Source: Alphaproteobacteria bacterium (GTDB lineage: Bacteria; Pseudomonadota; Alphaproteobacteria; Ferrovibrionales; Ferrovibrionaceae). Taken from it: a DNA stretch of 64,000 bases. Position numbers and translations under genes: made by a program. Positions 53,108 to 60,897 of the stretch are shown here, piece after piece. The DNA is taken from NCBI GenBank assembly GCA_017307375.1, contig JAFKFH010000017.1, positions 62,001 to 126,000 on the forward strand, written 5' to 3'. Positions within the stretch are counted from its first letter, which is position 1, and each line of letters begins with the position of its first letter. The notes beneath the pieces are model-generated. The model saw nothing but the letters and a program-made list of their open reading frames with translations. It was not told the origin of the DNA and did not search any database.

Positions 53108-53880
53108 TGGCGGCGTAGCCCCAGATAGGATTCCTGAACCTGCCGGTTGGCGGAAACCTCGGCGAAGCTGCCGCGCGTCAGGAAACGGCCGGCAGCCATC
53201 ACCACGACGTCGTCGCACAGGCGTTCGATGAGTTCCATTTCGTGCTCGATCAGCAGGATCGTGATGCCGCTCTGCCGGATCGCGACCAGGTGATCCGCAA
53301 TCTCCTGCACCAGCGACGGGTTGACGCCCGCCATCGGTTCGTCCAGCAGGATCATTTTCGGCTCGGCCAGCAGTACGCGGCCGATTTCGAGCAGTTTCTT
53401 CTGCCCGCCCGAAAGCTTGACAACCAGGTTGTCGAGAACTTCCGACAGGCGCAGCCGCCGGGCCATGGCAAGGGCCCGTTCCCGCAAGGCTTCTTCCTGC
53501 CGCCGTACGGCCGGGCCGGACCTGAGGCCGCGCAGCAGCCCTTCACCCGGCTGCCGGGGCCCATAGAGCATCAGATGCTCAAAAACGGTCATCTGCTCGC
53601 AGCCGCGCGCCAGCTGAAATGATCGGACAAGCCCGGCGCGGGAGATCTGCTCGGGCCGTTGCCGGGTGATGTCGCGGCCGGCAAAGGTGACGCGCCCGCT
53701 CCCGGTGCCGAGCAACCCGGAGACGCGGTTGAAGACGGTGGTCTTGCCCGCCCCGTTCGGCCCGATGAGGCCGGTGGTGGCGCCGGGCATCACCGCGAAG
53801 CTGGCGCCGTCCAAGGCATGGACGCCGCCAAAGCTGATCCGCAGGTCGTGGACTTCAAGCAATGGCGCTGACGTTGACAT
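53104..53880 (-). CDS. livG: Branched-chain amino acid-type ABC ATPase LivG
   Basis: 258-residue ATPase: Walker A LIGPNGAGKTTVFNRVSG near 37, the LivG-type RSFQLARGCEQMTVFEHLML near 86, signature KLSGGQKKLLEIGRVLL near 155 and Walker B MILLDEPMAGVNP near 176. First gene of the eight-gene operon livG-livF-SBP-livH-livM-amidohydrolase-cobW-lrp; its promoter lies in the 138-bp gap shared with the PAS-LuxR gene. Confidence 0.94.
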   Translation of the reverse strand: MSTSAPLLEVHDLRISFGGVHALDGASFAVMPGATTGLIGPNGAGKTTVFNRVSGLLGTGSGRVTFAGRDITRQRPEQISRAGLVRSFQLARGCEQMTVFEHLMLYGPRQPGEGLLRGLRSGPAVRRQEEALRERALAMARRLRLSEVLDNLVVKLSGGQKKLLEIGRVLLAEPKMILLDEPMAGVNPSLVQEIADHLVAIRQSGITILLIEHEMELIERLCDDVVVMAAGRFLTRGSFAEVSANRQVQESYLGLRRQ

Positions 53881-53941
53881 GAACCGCTCCCTCCAGCCAA
53901 TGCCCGCTCCCGCTTTCCAGGGATTGTGGACAGGCCACTCC

Positions 53942-53995
53942 TAATAGGTTACGTATCGTATTTACCTAAGACCATAGGTGCCGGACACTTAAGTG
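53942..53995. promoter_or_regulatory. Divergent promoter/operator region with repeated TAGGT half-sites
   Basis: The gap between livG and the PAS-LuxR gene holds TAGGT (53945-53949), ACCTA (53964-53968) and TAGGT (53975-53979), with centres 19 and 11 bp apart. A perfect palindrome CACTTAAGTG follows at 53986-53995. The region is AT-rich and divergent. A dimeric regulator, perhaps the adjacent LuxR protein or the Lrp protein, is the likely reader. Confidence 0.45.
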
Positions 53996-54018
53996 CGCGG
54001 CGCTGGACCGAGGATGCG

Positions 54019-54600
54019 ATGCGCTCGAAATCGACGAAGACGGAACCGACGATCGACTACAGGCAAGCCTTCATCGACGCTCCGGTCGGCCAGGCAATCG
54101 CCAGCCGGCGCGTGATCATCGCGTGCAACCGTGCGTTCGCCGACATCTTCCGTGGTACGCCGGAGAACCTGACCGGCCGGACGTTCGAAGCCCTGTACCC
54201 GACGCAAACGCATTTTGAAAACACCGGCCAGCGCGTCGGCGCGCAACTGGCAAAGGACAGGATGTTCGCCGACGACCGGGTCATGCGCCGCCTGGACGGC
54301 GAACTGTTCTGGGTTCACGTGCGCGGCTTCACCTACACCCCGGGCGACCCGCACAAGGAAACCTTGTGGGTGTTCTCCGACCTGTCCGAGCGGCACCGCG
54401 CGACGAGCTCGATCCGCAGTTCGCTGACGCCGCGGGAACGCGACGTCGCCGCGCTGCTGATCGAGGGCAAGACCGGCAAGGAAATCGGCCTGGCCCTGGG
54501 CATAAGCCCGCGGACCGTGGATATCTACCGGACCAGACTGCTGCGCAAATACGATGTGACGAACTCGCCGGACCTCGTTCAGCGGCTGGTAAACGGCTGA
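54019..54600 (+). CDS. PAS-LuxR transcriptional regulator
   Basis: 193 residues: one PAS domain (~residues 15-125; APVGQAIASRRVIIACNRAF and the closing ETLWVFSDLSERHRAT) and a LuxR/FixJ helix-turn-helix (SLTPRERDVAALLIEGKTGK and EIGLALGISPRTVDIYRTRL, ~130-190). No receiver domain, so it probably senses a ligand through PAS. Divergent from the liv operon, which it may control. The ATG at 54019 follows GAGG; the frame is open upstream from a GTG at 53926, but that part covers the promoter region and lacks homology. Confidence 0.87.
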   Translation: MRSKSTKTEPTIDYRQAFIDAPVGQAIASRRVIIACNRAFADIFRGTPENLTGRTFEALYPTQTHFENTGQRVGAQLAKDRMFADDRVMRRLDGELFWVHVRGFTYTPGDPHKETLWVFSDLSERHRATSSIRSSLTPRERDVAALLIEGKTGKEIGLALGISPRTVDIYRTRLLRKYDVTNSPDLVQRLVNG

Positions 54601-54614
54601 GCCGAGACCACCGG

Positions 54615-55337
54615 CTACCCAGCCAAATGTTGCCGATGGGCTTTCACCAGGTCGGCCATGCTGTCGAACCGAAAATCGACATGCGGCAGCTCGCCTGGAT
54701 GCATGGTGGCACCGAACCCCTGCTGGGCGTGGCGGCGATAGATCCAGCACGAGGCGAGACCGGCCGCATTGGCGGGCTTGTGGTCGTGGAACATGCTCTC
54801 GGCGGTGTGAAGAATCTTGTCCTTGCCGACTCCGATCGAGGCGAGATTCTCTAGCATATAGTCGAAGTTCCGCCCGCTCGGCTTGTAGGCTCCGATGTCC
54901 TCGGCGGTGTAGACGGCGTCGAAGTCGACTTCGAGCTTCCGGTTGGAATGGCGGAACGATTCGTTGTCGACGTTCGAGAGGATGACAAGCTTGTAGTACT
55001 TCTTGAGGTACTGCAGTGCACCGGCAGAGTCGGCGAAGGCTGGCCAGTCGCGCACGGACTGACCATAGGCGACACATTCGTCGTAGCTGACCGTGACGCC
55101 CCATTCCTCGGCGAGGCGCTTGTAGACGATCGTCAGCAGTTCCTGATAGCGCTTGGTTGGCGTATGGCGCTGCTGGCGCGATTCGTGGCGCGCATGGGCT
55201 TCGAGAATCTCGTCGCGGCTGAGTTCCCGGCCGATCCGGGCGGTCAGCGGCTGCAGGGCGGCGACCATGCCGGATTCCCAGTCGATCAGGGTGCCGTAGC
55301 AGTCGAAGGTCAAGGCGTCGAAGTCGGTCAGCAGCAT
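54615..55337 (-). CDS. HAD superfamily hydrolase, haloacid dehalogenase type II-like
   Basis: 240 residues. The nucleophile motif LTFDCYGTLIDWESGMVAAL is near residue 8, LVILSNVDNESF near 118 is motif II, and KPSGRNFDYML near 150 is motif III, followed by the acidic ESMFHDHKPANAAGL. This is the type II (S)-2-haloacid dehalogenase subfamily, but many members act on phosphates or other acids. It lies 35 bp downstream of the aminotransferase on the same strand and is probably cotranscribed. The upstream-extended frame is rejected because homology starts at MLLTDFDALTFD. Confidence 0.85.
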   Translation of the reverse strand: MLLTDFDALTFDCYGTLIDWESGMVAALQPLTARIGRELSRDEILEAHARHESRQQRHTPTKRYQELLTIVYKRLAEEWGVTVSYDECVAYGQSVRDWPAFADSAGALQYLKKYYKLVILSNVDNESFRHSNRKLEVDFDAVYTAEDIGAYKPSGRNFDYMLENLASIGVGKDKILHTAESMFHDHKPANAAGLASCWIYRRHAQQGFGATMHPGELPHVDFRFDSMADLVKAHRQHLAG

Positions 55338-55372
55338 GGTGGTCTCCAGGGTTCGCGATATGTCGGTCGGGG

Positions 55373-56659
55373 TCAGGCCGCGCCAACCGCGGCGTCGAAA
55401 ATCTGCAGCGCTTCGTCCAGGTCCCGTTCGGCAATGACCAGCGGCGCGAGGAAACGAACGACGTTGCGGTGAACGCCGCATTTGATGACGAGGAGCCTAC
55501 CGTCGCGCGCCCGGTCGACCACCCGCTGGGCGCGGTCCGCGTCAGGTGTCTTGGAAGCCCGGTCGGTGACGAACTCGATGGCCTGCATGAAGCCGAGCCC
55601 GCGCACGTTTCCCGCAAGGTCATGCCGGGCGGCGACCCTCGCCAGGCCTTCACTCAGCTTCCTGCCGAGCAATTCGGCCCGGTCGAGCAGGCCGTCCTGC
55701 TCGAAAGCATCGAGGACGGCATGCGCCGCTGCGCAGGCCAGCGCATTGCCGCCGTAGGTTCCGCCGAGGCCGCCGGGCAGCGGCCCGTCCATGATCGCGG
55801 CCTTGCCGACCACGCCCGACAACGGCAGGCCACCCGCCAAGCTCTTCGCTATCGTGACGAGATCGGGCCGGATGCCCGCATGCTCGAAGCCGAACATCCT
55901 GCCGGTGCGGCCGAAACCGGTCTGTATCTCATCGGCGATCAGCACGATGCCGTGCTTTTCGGTAACGGTCCTGAGTGCCTGGAGAAAATCGGCCGGCGCG
56001 GGCAGGAAGCCGCCATCGCCCTGCACAGGTTCGATGATGACGGCTGCGACGCGCTCTGGCGCAACCGCGGTCGCGAACAGATCCTGCAGGGCCGCCATCG
56101 CGGTTTCGGTGGTGATGCCGCGATACGGATCCGGAAAGGCCGTATGGTAGATCTCGCCGGCGAAGGGGCCAAAGTTCTGGCGGTAGGGCTGGGCGAAACC
56201 GGTCAAGGTGACACCGAGCAGCGTGCGTCCATGAAAGCCGCCGCGAAAGGCAATCACTGCCGGGCGGTTGGTGTAGCCGCGGGCGATCTTGACGGCATTC
56301 TCGACGGCCTCGGCGCCGGTCGTCAGCAGGACGCTCCTGTAGTCCTCGCCCTTGCCGATCAGCCGGTTCAGCCGCTCGGCCAGCGAGATATAGGGTTCGT
56401 AGGCCGCCACCTGGAAGGCGGTGTGGCTTAACCTCCCGAGTTGCTCGGTCACGGCTTTGACGACGCGCGGATGGTTGTGACCAACGTTCAGCACGCCGAT
56501 GCCACCGACGAAATCGAGATAGCGGCGGCCGTCGGCGTCCCACAGCTGGGCACCCTCGGCGCGCACCGCGACGATGGGGTGGGCGATCAGCACGCCGCGG
56601 GCGACGTTCGCGGCGCGTGCCGCGAGCAGGTCTGCGGTCGATCTCGAAGCCGTGGGCAT
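55373..56659 (-). CDS. gabT: Class III aminotransferase, 4-aminobutyrate aminotransferase-like
   Basis: 428 residues. FVGGIGVLNVGHNHPRVVKA near 50, LLTTGAEAVENAVKIARGYT near 112, IIEPVQGDGGFLPAP near 210, VLIADEIQTGFGRTGRMFGF near 240 with the PLP-binding Asp, and the Schiff-base Lys in TIAKSLAGGLPLSGV near 270 define the GabT group. It moves the amino group of gamma-aminobutyrate or a similar omega-amino acid to 2-oxoglutarate, giving a semialdehyde for the GabD-like enzyme. The ATG at 56659 with AGAGGA upstream is preferred to a TTG two codons earlier. Confidence 0.9.
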   Translation of the reverse strand: MPTASRSTADLLAARAANVARGVLIAHPIVAVRAEGAQLWDADGRRYLDFVGGIGVLNVGHNHPRVVKAVTEQLGRLSHTAFQVAAYEPYISLAERLNRLIGKGEDYRSVLLTTGAEAVENAVKIARGYTNRPAVIAFRGGFHGRTLLGVTLTGFAQPYRQNFGPFAGEIYHTAFPDPYRGITTETAMAALQDLFATAVAPERVAAVIIEPVQGDGGFLPAPADFLQALRTVTEKHGIVLIADEIQTGFGRTGRMFGFEHAGIRPDLVTIAKSLAGGLPLSGVVGKAAIMDGPLPGGLGGTYGGNALACAAAHAVLDAFEQDGLLDRAELLGRKLSEGLARVAARHDLAGNVRGLGFMQAIEFVTDRASKTPDADRAQRVVDRARDGRLLVIKCGVHRNVVRFLAPLVIAERDLDEALQIFDAAVGAA

Positions 56660-56831
56660 CGGCAATCCTCTTTCTCAAGGCAGGGCCTCACCGCCCCGTC
56701 TGGACATCCAGGCTAGCGGCGGCCCGCAGCGCTATTTGCCGAAGTCGGGCAAAATTCGAAGTTTCGATCCCACGGGCCGTCATAAAACCGCAGCCGATGT
56801 CGCGCCCCTCGAGCGACCATACCCGCTCGCG

Positions 56832-58277
56832 ATGTCGGAGGCGTTCGGGATGGCCTTGGAAGCGTTGCTACATACACTTCGTAATTTGCTGGGGCCGTTC
56901 GGCGTGATCGAGGATCCGGCGCGGATTGAGGCCCATGTCGTCGATCAGCGAGACCTGCTGCGCGGCGTGACCCCCGCCGTCCTGCGTCCGCGAGCGGCCG
57001 AGGAGGTGGCGGCTATTGTTGGTATCGCGCGACAGCATGGATTTGGCCTCGTCGCGCAGGGCGGCAACACTAGCTATTGCGGCGGCGCGACTCCTGACCG
57101 CAGCGGAAGGCAACTCGTCGTCAGTTTCGAGCGCATGGCCCGTATCCGCGAGATCGATCCGCTATCCATGTGCATCTCGGTCGATGCCGGCGCCGTCCTC
57201 AGGGACGTCCAGGATGCCGCCGCCGCGGCCGGGATGCTGCTGCCCTTAAGCCTGGGCGCGGAAGGCAGCTGCCGGATCGGCGGCAACATCGGGACCAATG
57301 CCGGCGGTCTCTCGGTCCTCCGCTATGGCATGACCCGCGACCTGGTGCTCGGCCTCGAAGTGGTGCTGGCGGACGGGACAATCGTTTCCGACATGACGAA
57401 GCTGCGGAAGAACAACACCGGCTACGACATCAAGCAGTGCATGATCGGCAGCGAGGGTACGCTCGGCCTGGTGACCGGTGCCGTGCTCAAGCTTTTCCCC
57501 GCACCCGTCGCGCGCACGACGGCATGGATCGGGCTGGCCGAGGATGTCGCGCTGCCCGAGATGCTGGCTCTGGTCAGACGCGACTGCGCCGACCTCGTTT
57601 CGTCCTTCGAATACATCTCACCACGCGCCCTCAGGCTTTCGGTCGACCTCCAGCCCGAGCCGGCCGGGCTGCGGGCCGGTCCGGGCGGCGTGATCTTGAT
57701 GGAGCTTTCCACGCCGTCGTCGCGCCTCGATCTCGACGCGCTGGCCGAAGCCGTGTTTGAAACGGCGCTGCAGCGGGGCTGGGTCGACGATGCCGTCATC
57801 GCCCAATCCGGCCGGCAGCGCGCCGCCATGTGGTCGCTGCGCGAGAGCATCCCGGAAGGCGAAAAGAGGCACGGCGGTTCGATCAAGCACGACATCTCCG
57901 TCCCCGTTTCAGCCATCGATGCCTTCATCGAACAGGGCGCCGCCGCCGTGCGGGCGTTCGATCCCGATGTCGAGCTGTCGGTATACGGCCACGTAGGCGA
58001 CGGTAATCTGCACTACAATGTCCTGGTTCCTCGCGGCGCTGAGCGACTGAATTTCAGCCGGACGATCGAAGAAAGGCTCTCCCCTCGCCTCTACGATATT
58101 TCCCGGACGCTCGGCGGCACCTTCAGCGCTGAGCATGGCGTCGGCCGCCTGAAGCTCGATCTGCTGGAACGCTACAGCGATCCCGGACGGCTGAATGCGA
58201 TGCGCCGGCTCAAGGCCGCTTTCGATCCTGACGGCTTGCTAAACGCCGGCTCCACTGTGCCGAGAAGCCCCACCTGA
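56832..58277 (+). CDS. FAD-linked D-2-hydroxyacid dehydrogenase (D-lactate/D-2-hydroxyglutarate type)
   Basis: 481 residues. The FAD_binding_4 domain has FGLVAQGGNTSYCGGATPD near 70 and GAEGSCRIGGNIGTNAGGLS near 140. The C-terminal oxidase domain has SVYGHVGDGNLHYNVLVPRG near 382 and TFSAEHGVGRLKLDLLERYS near 430, the usual metal/substrate-site segments. It oxidises a D-2-hydroxy acid, probably passing electrons to the quinone pool or a flavoprotein. The ATG at 56832 matches the family start; the frame extends upstream without homology. It is divergent from the aminotransferase, and two terminator hairpins follow. Confidence 0.88.
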   Translation: MSEAFGMALEALLHTLRNLLGPFGVIEDPARIEAHVVDQRDLLRGVTPAVLRPRAAEEVAAIVGIARQHGFGLVAQGGNTSYCGGATPDRSGRQLVVSFERMARIREIDPLSMCISVDAGAVLRDVQDAAAAAGMLLPLSLGAEGSCRIGGNIGTNAGGLSVLRYGMTRDLVLGLEVVLADGTIVSDMTKLRKNNTGYDIKQCMIGSEGTLGLVTGAVLKLFPAPVARTTAWIGLAEDVALPEMLALVRRDCADLVSSFEYISPRALRLSVDLQPEPAGLRAGPGGVILMELSTPSSRLDLDALAEAVFETALQRGWVDDAVIAQSGRQRAAMWSLRESIPEGEKRHGGSIKHDISVPVSAIDAFIEQGAAAVRAFDPDVELSVYGHVGDGNLHYNVLVPRGAERLNFSRTIEERLSPRLYDISRTLGGTFSAEHGVGRLKLDLLERYSDPGRLNAMRRLKAAFDPDGLLNAGSTVPRSPT

Positions 58278-58329
58278 GCTCTAGGGAATTCTGGGTACGA
58301 AAGCGGATCATGGACCTCAGGCGCCGATC

Positions 58330-58367
58330 AGGTGAACTCTTCCCCGCATTCGCGAGTTCACCTTTTT
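58330..58367 (+). terminator. Rho-independent terminator
   Basis: AGGTGAACTC and GAGTTCACCT form a perfect 10-bp stem with a 14-nt loop, followed by a T-run to 58367. It ends the D-2-hydroxyacid dehydrogenase transcript. Confidence 0.85.
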
Positions 58368-58382
58368 CAGGATCGTGCTGCC

Positions 58383-58409
58383 CCGCCCGCGATTGGGCGG
58401 TCCTTTTTT
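58383..58409 (+). terminator. Second, shorter terminator
   Basis: CCGCCC and GGGCGG form a 6-bp stem with a 6-nt loop, followed by TCC and six T. It lies 16 bp after the previous terminator and probably acts as backup. Confidence 0.7.
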
Positions 58410-58556
58410 AGAACTTGGATCCGTCCAGGACGGGATACGGAAATCCAGAGGCGGTGAAATTGCCGACGGGCTCCGGTCATATCAACCTAAGGATCGACCA
58501 CTGACGGGAGGTAACTTCGGGCTCAGGTCAAGCCGCACATGGCCGGGCCGCGCGCG

Positions 58557-58893
58557 TCAGGTCGGAAAGGGTTTCCGCCGCGGATCGACCGTCCTTTTGC
58601 AGGCCACGCCGCTCGGACAGCCATTCAACGCGACAGGCGAAGCCCGCGTGTCGCCCGCGATGGCGTCGATCCGGTGTTCCAGTCTGCCAATGTCGTCGAG
58701 CATTTCATTGGCCAATGAAATTCGCCATCCGGCGCTCCCGGAAGCTTTCGACACCTTCGGCAGCCCTTCGGTTGCCATAAGCTCTTGCAGGATCGCATCG
58801 AAAGCTTGCGCGGCTCCAAGTGGCCCGGAGGCGGACCCTCTCTCCCTCGAGGTCGATCAGAGTCGCGCATCGCTCGATAGTGAGGTATTTCAT
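58557..58893 (-). pseudogene. Possible frameshifted small gene, function unknown
   Basis: The 657-bp gap 58278-58934 has two terminators at its left and this stretch at its right. Minus-strand reading from the ATG at 58893 begins MKYLTIERCATLIDLEGERV. A one-base shift near 58800 joins a second frame that reads AFDAILQELMATEGLPKVSK, EMLDDIGRLEHRIDAIAG and stops at 58557. Together they would make about 112 residues, mostly helical, of no family I recognise. Either frame alone is 60-75 codons. The antisense 181-codon plus-strand frame has no support. Confidence 0.35.
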
Positions 58894-58934
58894 ACGAAGT
58901 ATTATTGCATACGTTATTGATCAAGACGATAATT

Positions 58935-59705
58935 ATGACTACCGCCAAACGGGAGGACGGCATCGTGGGAAGTTCAGTGACACGCGCGGGTATCGTCACC
59001 GGCGGTGCCAGTGGAATCGGCCGGGCGATCTCCCGGCGGCTGGCTGCCGATGGCCATGCGGTCGCCATCTTCGATCGCGACGGGATAGCGGCAGCGGAGT
59101 GCGCCGCAGAAATCACGCGGGCCGGCGGGCGGGCGACCGCCCACCAGCTCGACGTCACGCAGCGAGCCGAGCTGCAGGCAGGTACCGACGCCGCTATCGC
59201 CGCGCATGGCCCCCTGTGGTTCCTAGTCAACGCGGCGGGCTGGGACCGGCCGACGCCGTTCCTGGACAGCGACCCTGCACTATGGGCGCGGATCGTAGAC
59301 ATCAATCTGTACGGGCCCCTGAACACCCATCACATCGTCTGCCGCCACATGCGCGAACAGGGCGGCGGACGGGTGGTCAACATCGCCTCGGACGCGGGGC
59401 GGACCGGGGCCGGCAACGTCGCGGTCTATTCGGCGTGCAAGGGAGGCATGATCGCGCTGACCCGGTCGCTGGCGCGCGAATTCGCGCGCTGGAACATTCT
59501 GCTGAACACAATAAGCCCCGGCCCGACCGACACGCCGCTGCTGGCCTCATTTGGCGATACCGAGGGGCTGGCCCGGCAGATCCCGCTGCGCCGCCTTGGG
59601 AGACCTGAGGATTTCGCCGGCATCACCGCTTTTCTGATCGGCGACGATGCCGGCTATATCACCGGTCAGACCCTCTCGGTGTCTGGTGGATTGACGATGG
59701 TCTGA
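58935..59705 (+). CDS. SDR family dehydrogenase, BadH (2-hydroxycyclohexanecarboxyl-CoA dehydrogenase)-like
   Basis: About 256 residues. TGGASGIGRAI near residue 20 is the NAD site. VNAAGWDRPTPFLDS near 100 and VVNIASDAGRTGAGNVAVYS then ACKGG (~145-168) give the Ser-Tyr-Lys triad. SPGPTDTPLL and the ending ITGQTLSVSGGLTMV follow the pattern of Rhodopseudomonas BadH. It likely oxidises a hydroxyacyl-CoA. The start is uncertain: ATG 58935 has no clear ribosome site, whereas GTG 58965 follows GGGAGG by 8 nt and would drop ten residues. It converges on the acyl-CoA dehydrogenase operon. Confidence 0.85.
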   Translation: MTTAKREDGIVGSSVTRAGIVTGGASGIGRAISRRLAADGHAVAIFDRDGIAAAECAAEITRAGGRATAHQLDVTQRAELQAGTDAAIAAHGPLWFLVNAAGWDRPTPFLDSDPALWARIVDINLYGPLNTHHIVCRHMREQGGGRVVNIASDAGRTGAGNVAVYSACKGGMIALTRSLAREFARWNILLNTISPGPTDTPLLASFGDTEGLARQIPLRRLGRPEDFAGITAFLIGDDAGYITGQTLSVSGGLTMV

Positions 59706-59709
59706 CCTA

Positions 59710-60897
59710 TCAGGGCAGGATGCCCGCGGCGATGATATTGCGCTGAACCTCGTTGGTGCCGCCGAAGATCGACCAGCAGCGGCCGTAGAGGTACTGATGC
59801 GCCATCATGCTGGCCTGACGGGCGGCATTGATGCGCGCATCGCCGGGCAGGTGCAGGTCGGCCGGATCATGCACCCCGGCATAGGCTCCTTGCAATGCAA
59901 CGGCGAACTCCGACATCGCCTGCAGCACCTCAGTGCCGCGCACCTTCAGCATCGACGCGGTGCTGCCGAGGGGGGAGCCTGCGGCCCATGCCTCGACGCA
60001 GTGTTCCTCCAGGGCGCACAAGGTGTCGAGCCGCACGGTCAGGTCGACCAAGCGCGCGGCATGCTGCGCCTTGACCATCGGCAGGACGGTGGGATCGGCC
60101 TGAACCATGGCATTCATCGCCGACAACCGCGCCAGCAAGCGCAGCTTCGCCCCGGTATCGGCGATCGCCACCCGTTCATTGCCCAGCAGGAACTTCGCGA
60201 TGCGCCAGCCGTCGCCCTCGGAGCCCACCAAGTTCCCGGCCGGCACGCGCACGTCGTCGAGAAACACCTCGTTGGTATGGTGCTGGCCGTCGATGGTCAG
60301 GATCGGGCGCACGGTGATACCCGGCGTCTTCATGTCGATCAGCAAGAAGCTTATCCCTTCCTGCCGCTTGCCGGTATTCGACGTGCGCACCAGGCAATGC
60401 ATCATGTCGGCCCAATGCGCCTCGGTCGTCCACAGCTTGGATCCGTTCACGACATACTCGTCACCGTCGCGAACCGCCGTGGTCCGCAGGGCGGCCAGGT
60501 CCGAGCCCGCCCCCGGTTCGGAATAGCCCTGGCACCACCAGACCTCGCTCGACAGCACGCCAGGCAGGTGCTGCCGCTTCTGAGCCTCGCTGCCGAAGGT
60601 GTAGATGACCGGCCCGACCATGCTGACGCCATAGGGGATGATCATCGGCGCGTCGTTCAGCGCGGTCTCCTGCAGGAAGGCGAGCTGGCGGCGCAGATCC
60701 CAGCCCTGTCCGCCATGCTCGACCGGCCAAGCGCCGGCAAACCAGCCATGGCGGTGGAGGATCTGCTGCCAGCGGACATAGTCGGACTTGTCCAACTCCA
60801 TCCCGCCGGCCACGCGGCCCGCGATCTCGAGCGGCAGTTCACGGCGGATGAAATCGCGCAGGTCGGCGCGAAAGGCGATAATGCTCTCGGCGCTCAC
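59710..60897 (-). CDS. Acyl-CoA dehydrogenase (large-subunit type)
   Basis: 395 residues. WWCQGYSEPGAGSDLAALRT near 120 is the flavin-binding signature, KLWTTEAHWADMMHCLVRTS near 153 follows, and RCWSIFGGTNEVQRNIIAAG closes the C-terminal domain. The residue before FGGTNE is not the Glu of medium-chain enzymes, so the base, if present, is elsewhere as in pimeloyl- and steroid-CoA dehydrogenases. It oxidises an acyl-CoA to the 2-enoyl-CoA and feeds electrons to ETF. ATGA overlap with the next acyl-CoA dehydrogenase upstream suggests a hetero-oligomer. Confidence 0.92.
   Translation of the reverse strand: MSAESIIAFRADLRDFIRRELPLEIAGRVAGGMELDKSDYVRWQQILHRHGWFAGAWPVEHGGQGWDLRRQLAFLQETALNDAPMIIPYGVSMVGPVIYTFGSEAQKRQHLPGVLSSEVWWCQGYSEPGAGSDLAALRTTAVRDGDEYVVNGSKLWTTEAHWADMMHCLVRTSNTGKRQEGISFLLIDMKTPGITVRPILTIDGQHHTNEVFLDDVRVPAGNLVGSEGDGWRIAKFLLGNERVAIADTGAKLRLLARLSAMNAMVQADPTVLPMVKAQHAARLVDLTVRLDTLCALEEHCVEAWAAGSPLGSTASMLKVRGTEVLQAMSEFAVALQGAYAGVHDPADLHLPGDARINAARQASMMAHQYLYGRCWSIFGGTNEVQRNIIAAGILP

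Noticed and set aside
53926-54018. N-terminal extension of the PAS-LuxR protein from a GTG at 53926
   Set aside because: It would cover the structured divergent promoter region and shows no family similarity, while the ATG at 54019 has a GAGG ribosome site and matches the PAS start.
58891-58916. Lox-like site (ATACGAAGTAT followed by GCATACGTTAT)
   Set aside because: The arms are not inverted repeats of each other over the required length and no tyrosine recombinase gene is near; the resemblance is short and probably chance.
58375-58920. 181-codon plus-strand gene between the terminators and the BadH-like gene
   Set aside because: Begins inside terminator-like sequence, has no motif or ribosome site, and is antisense to a better-composed minus-strand reading.
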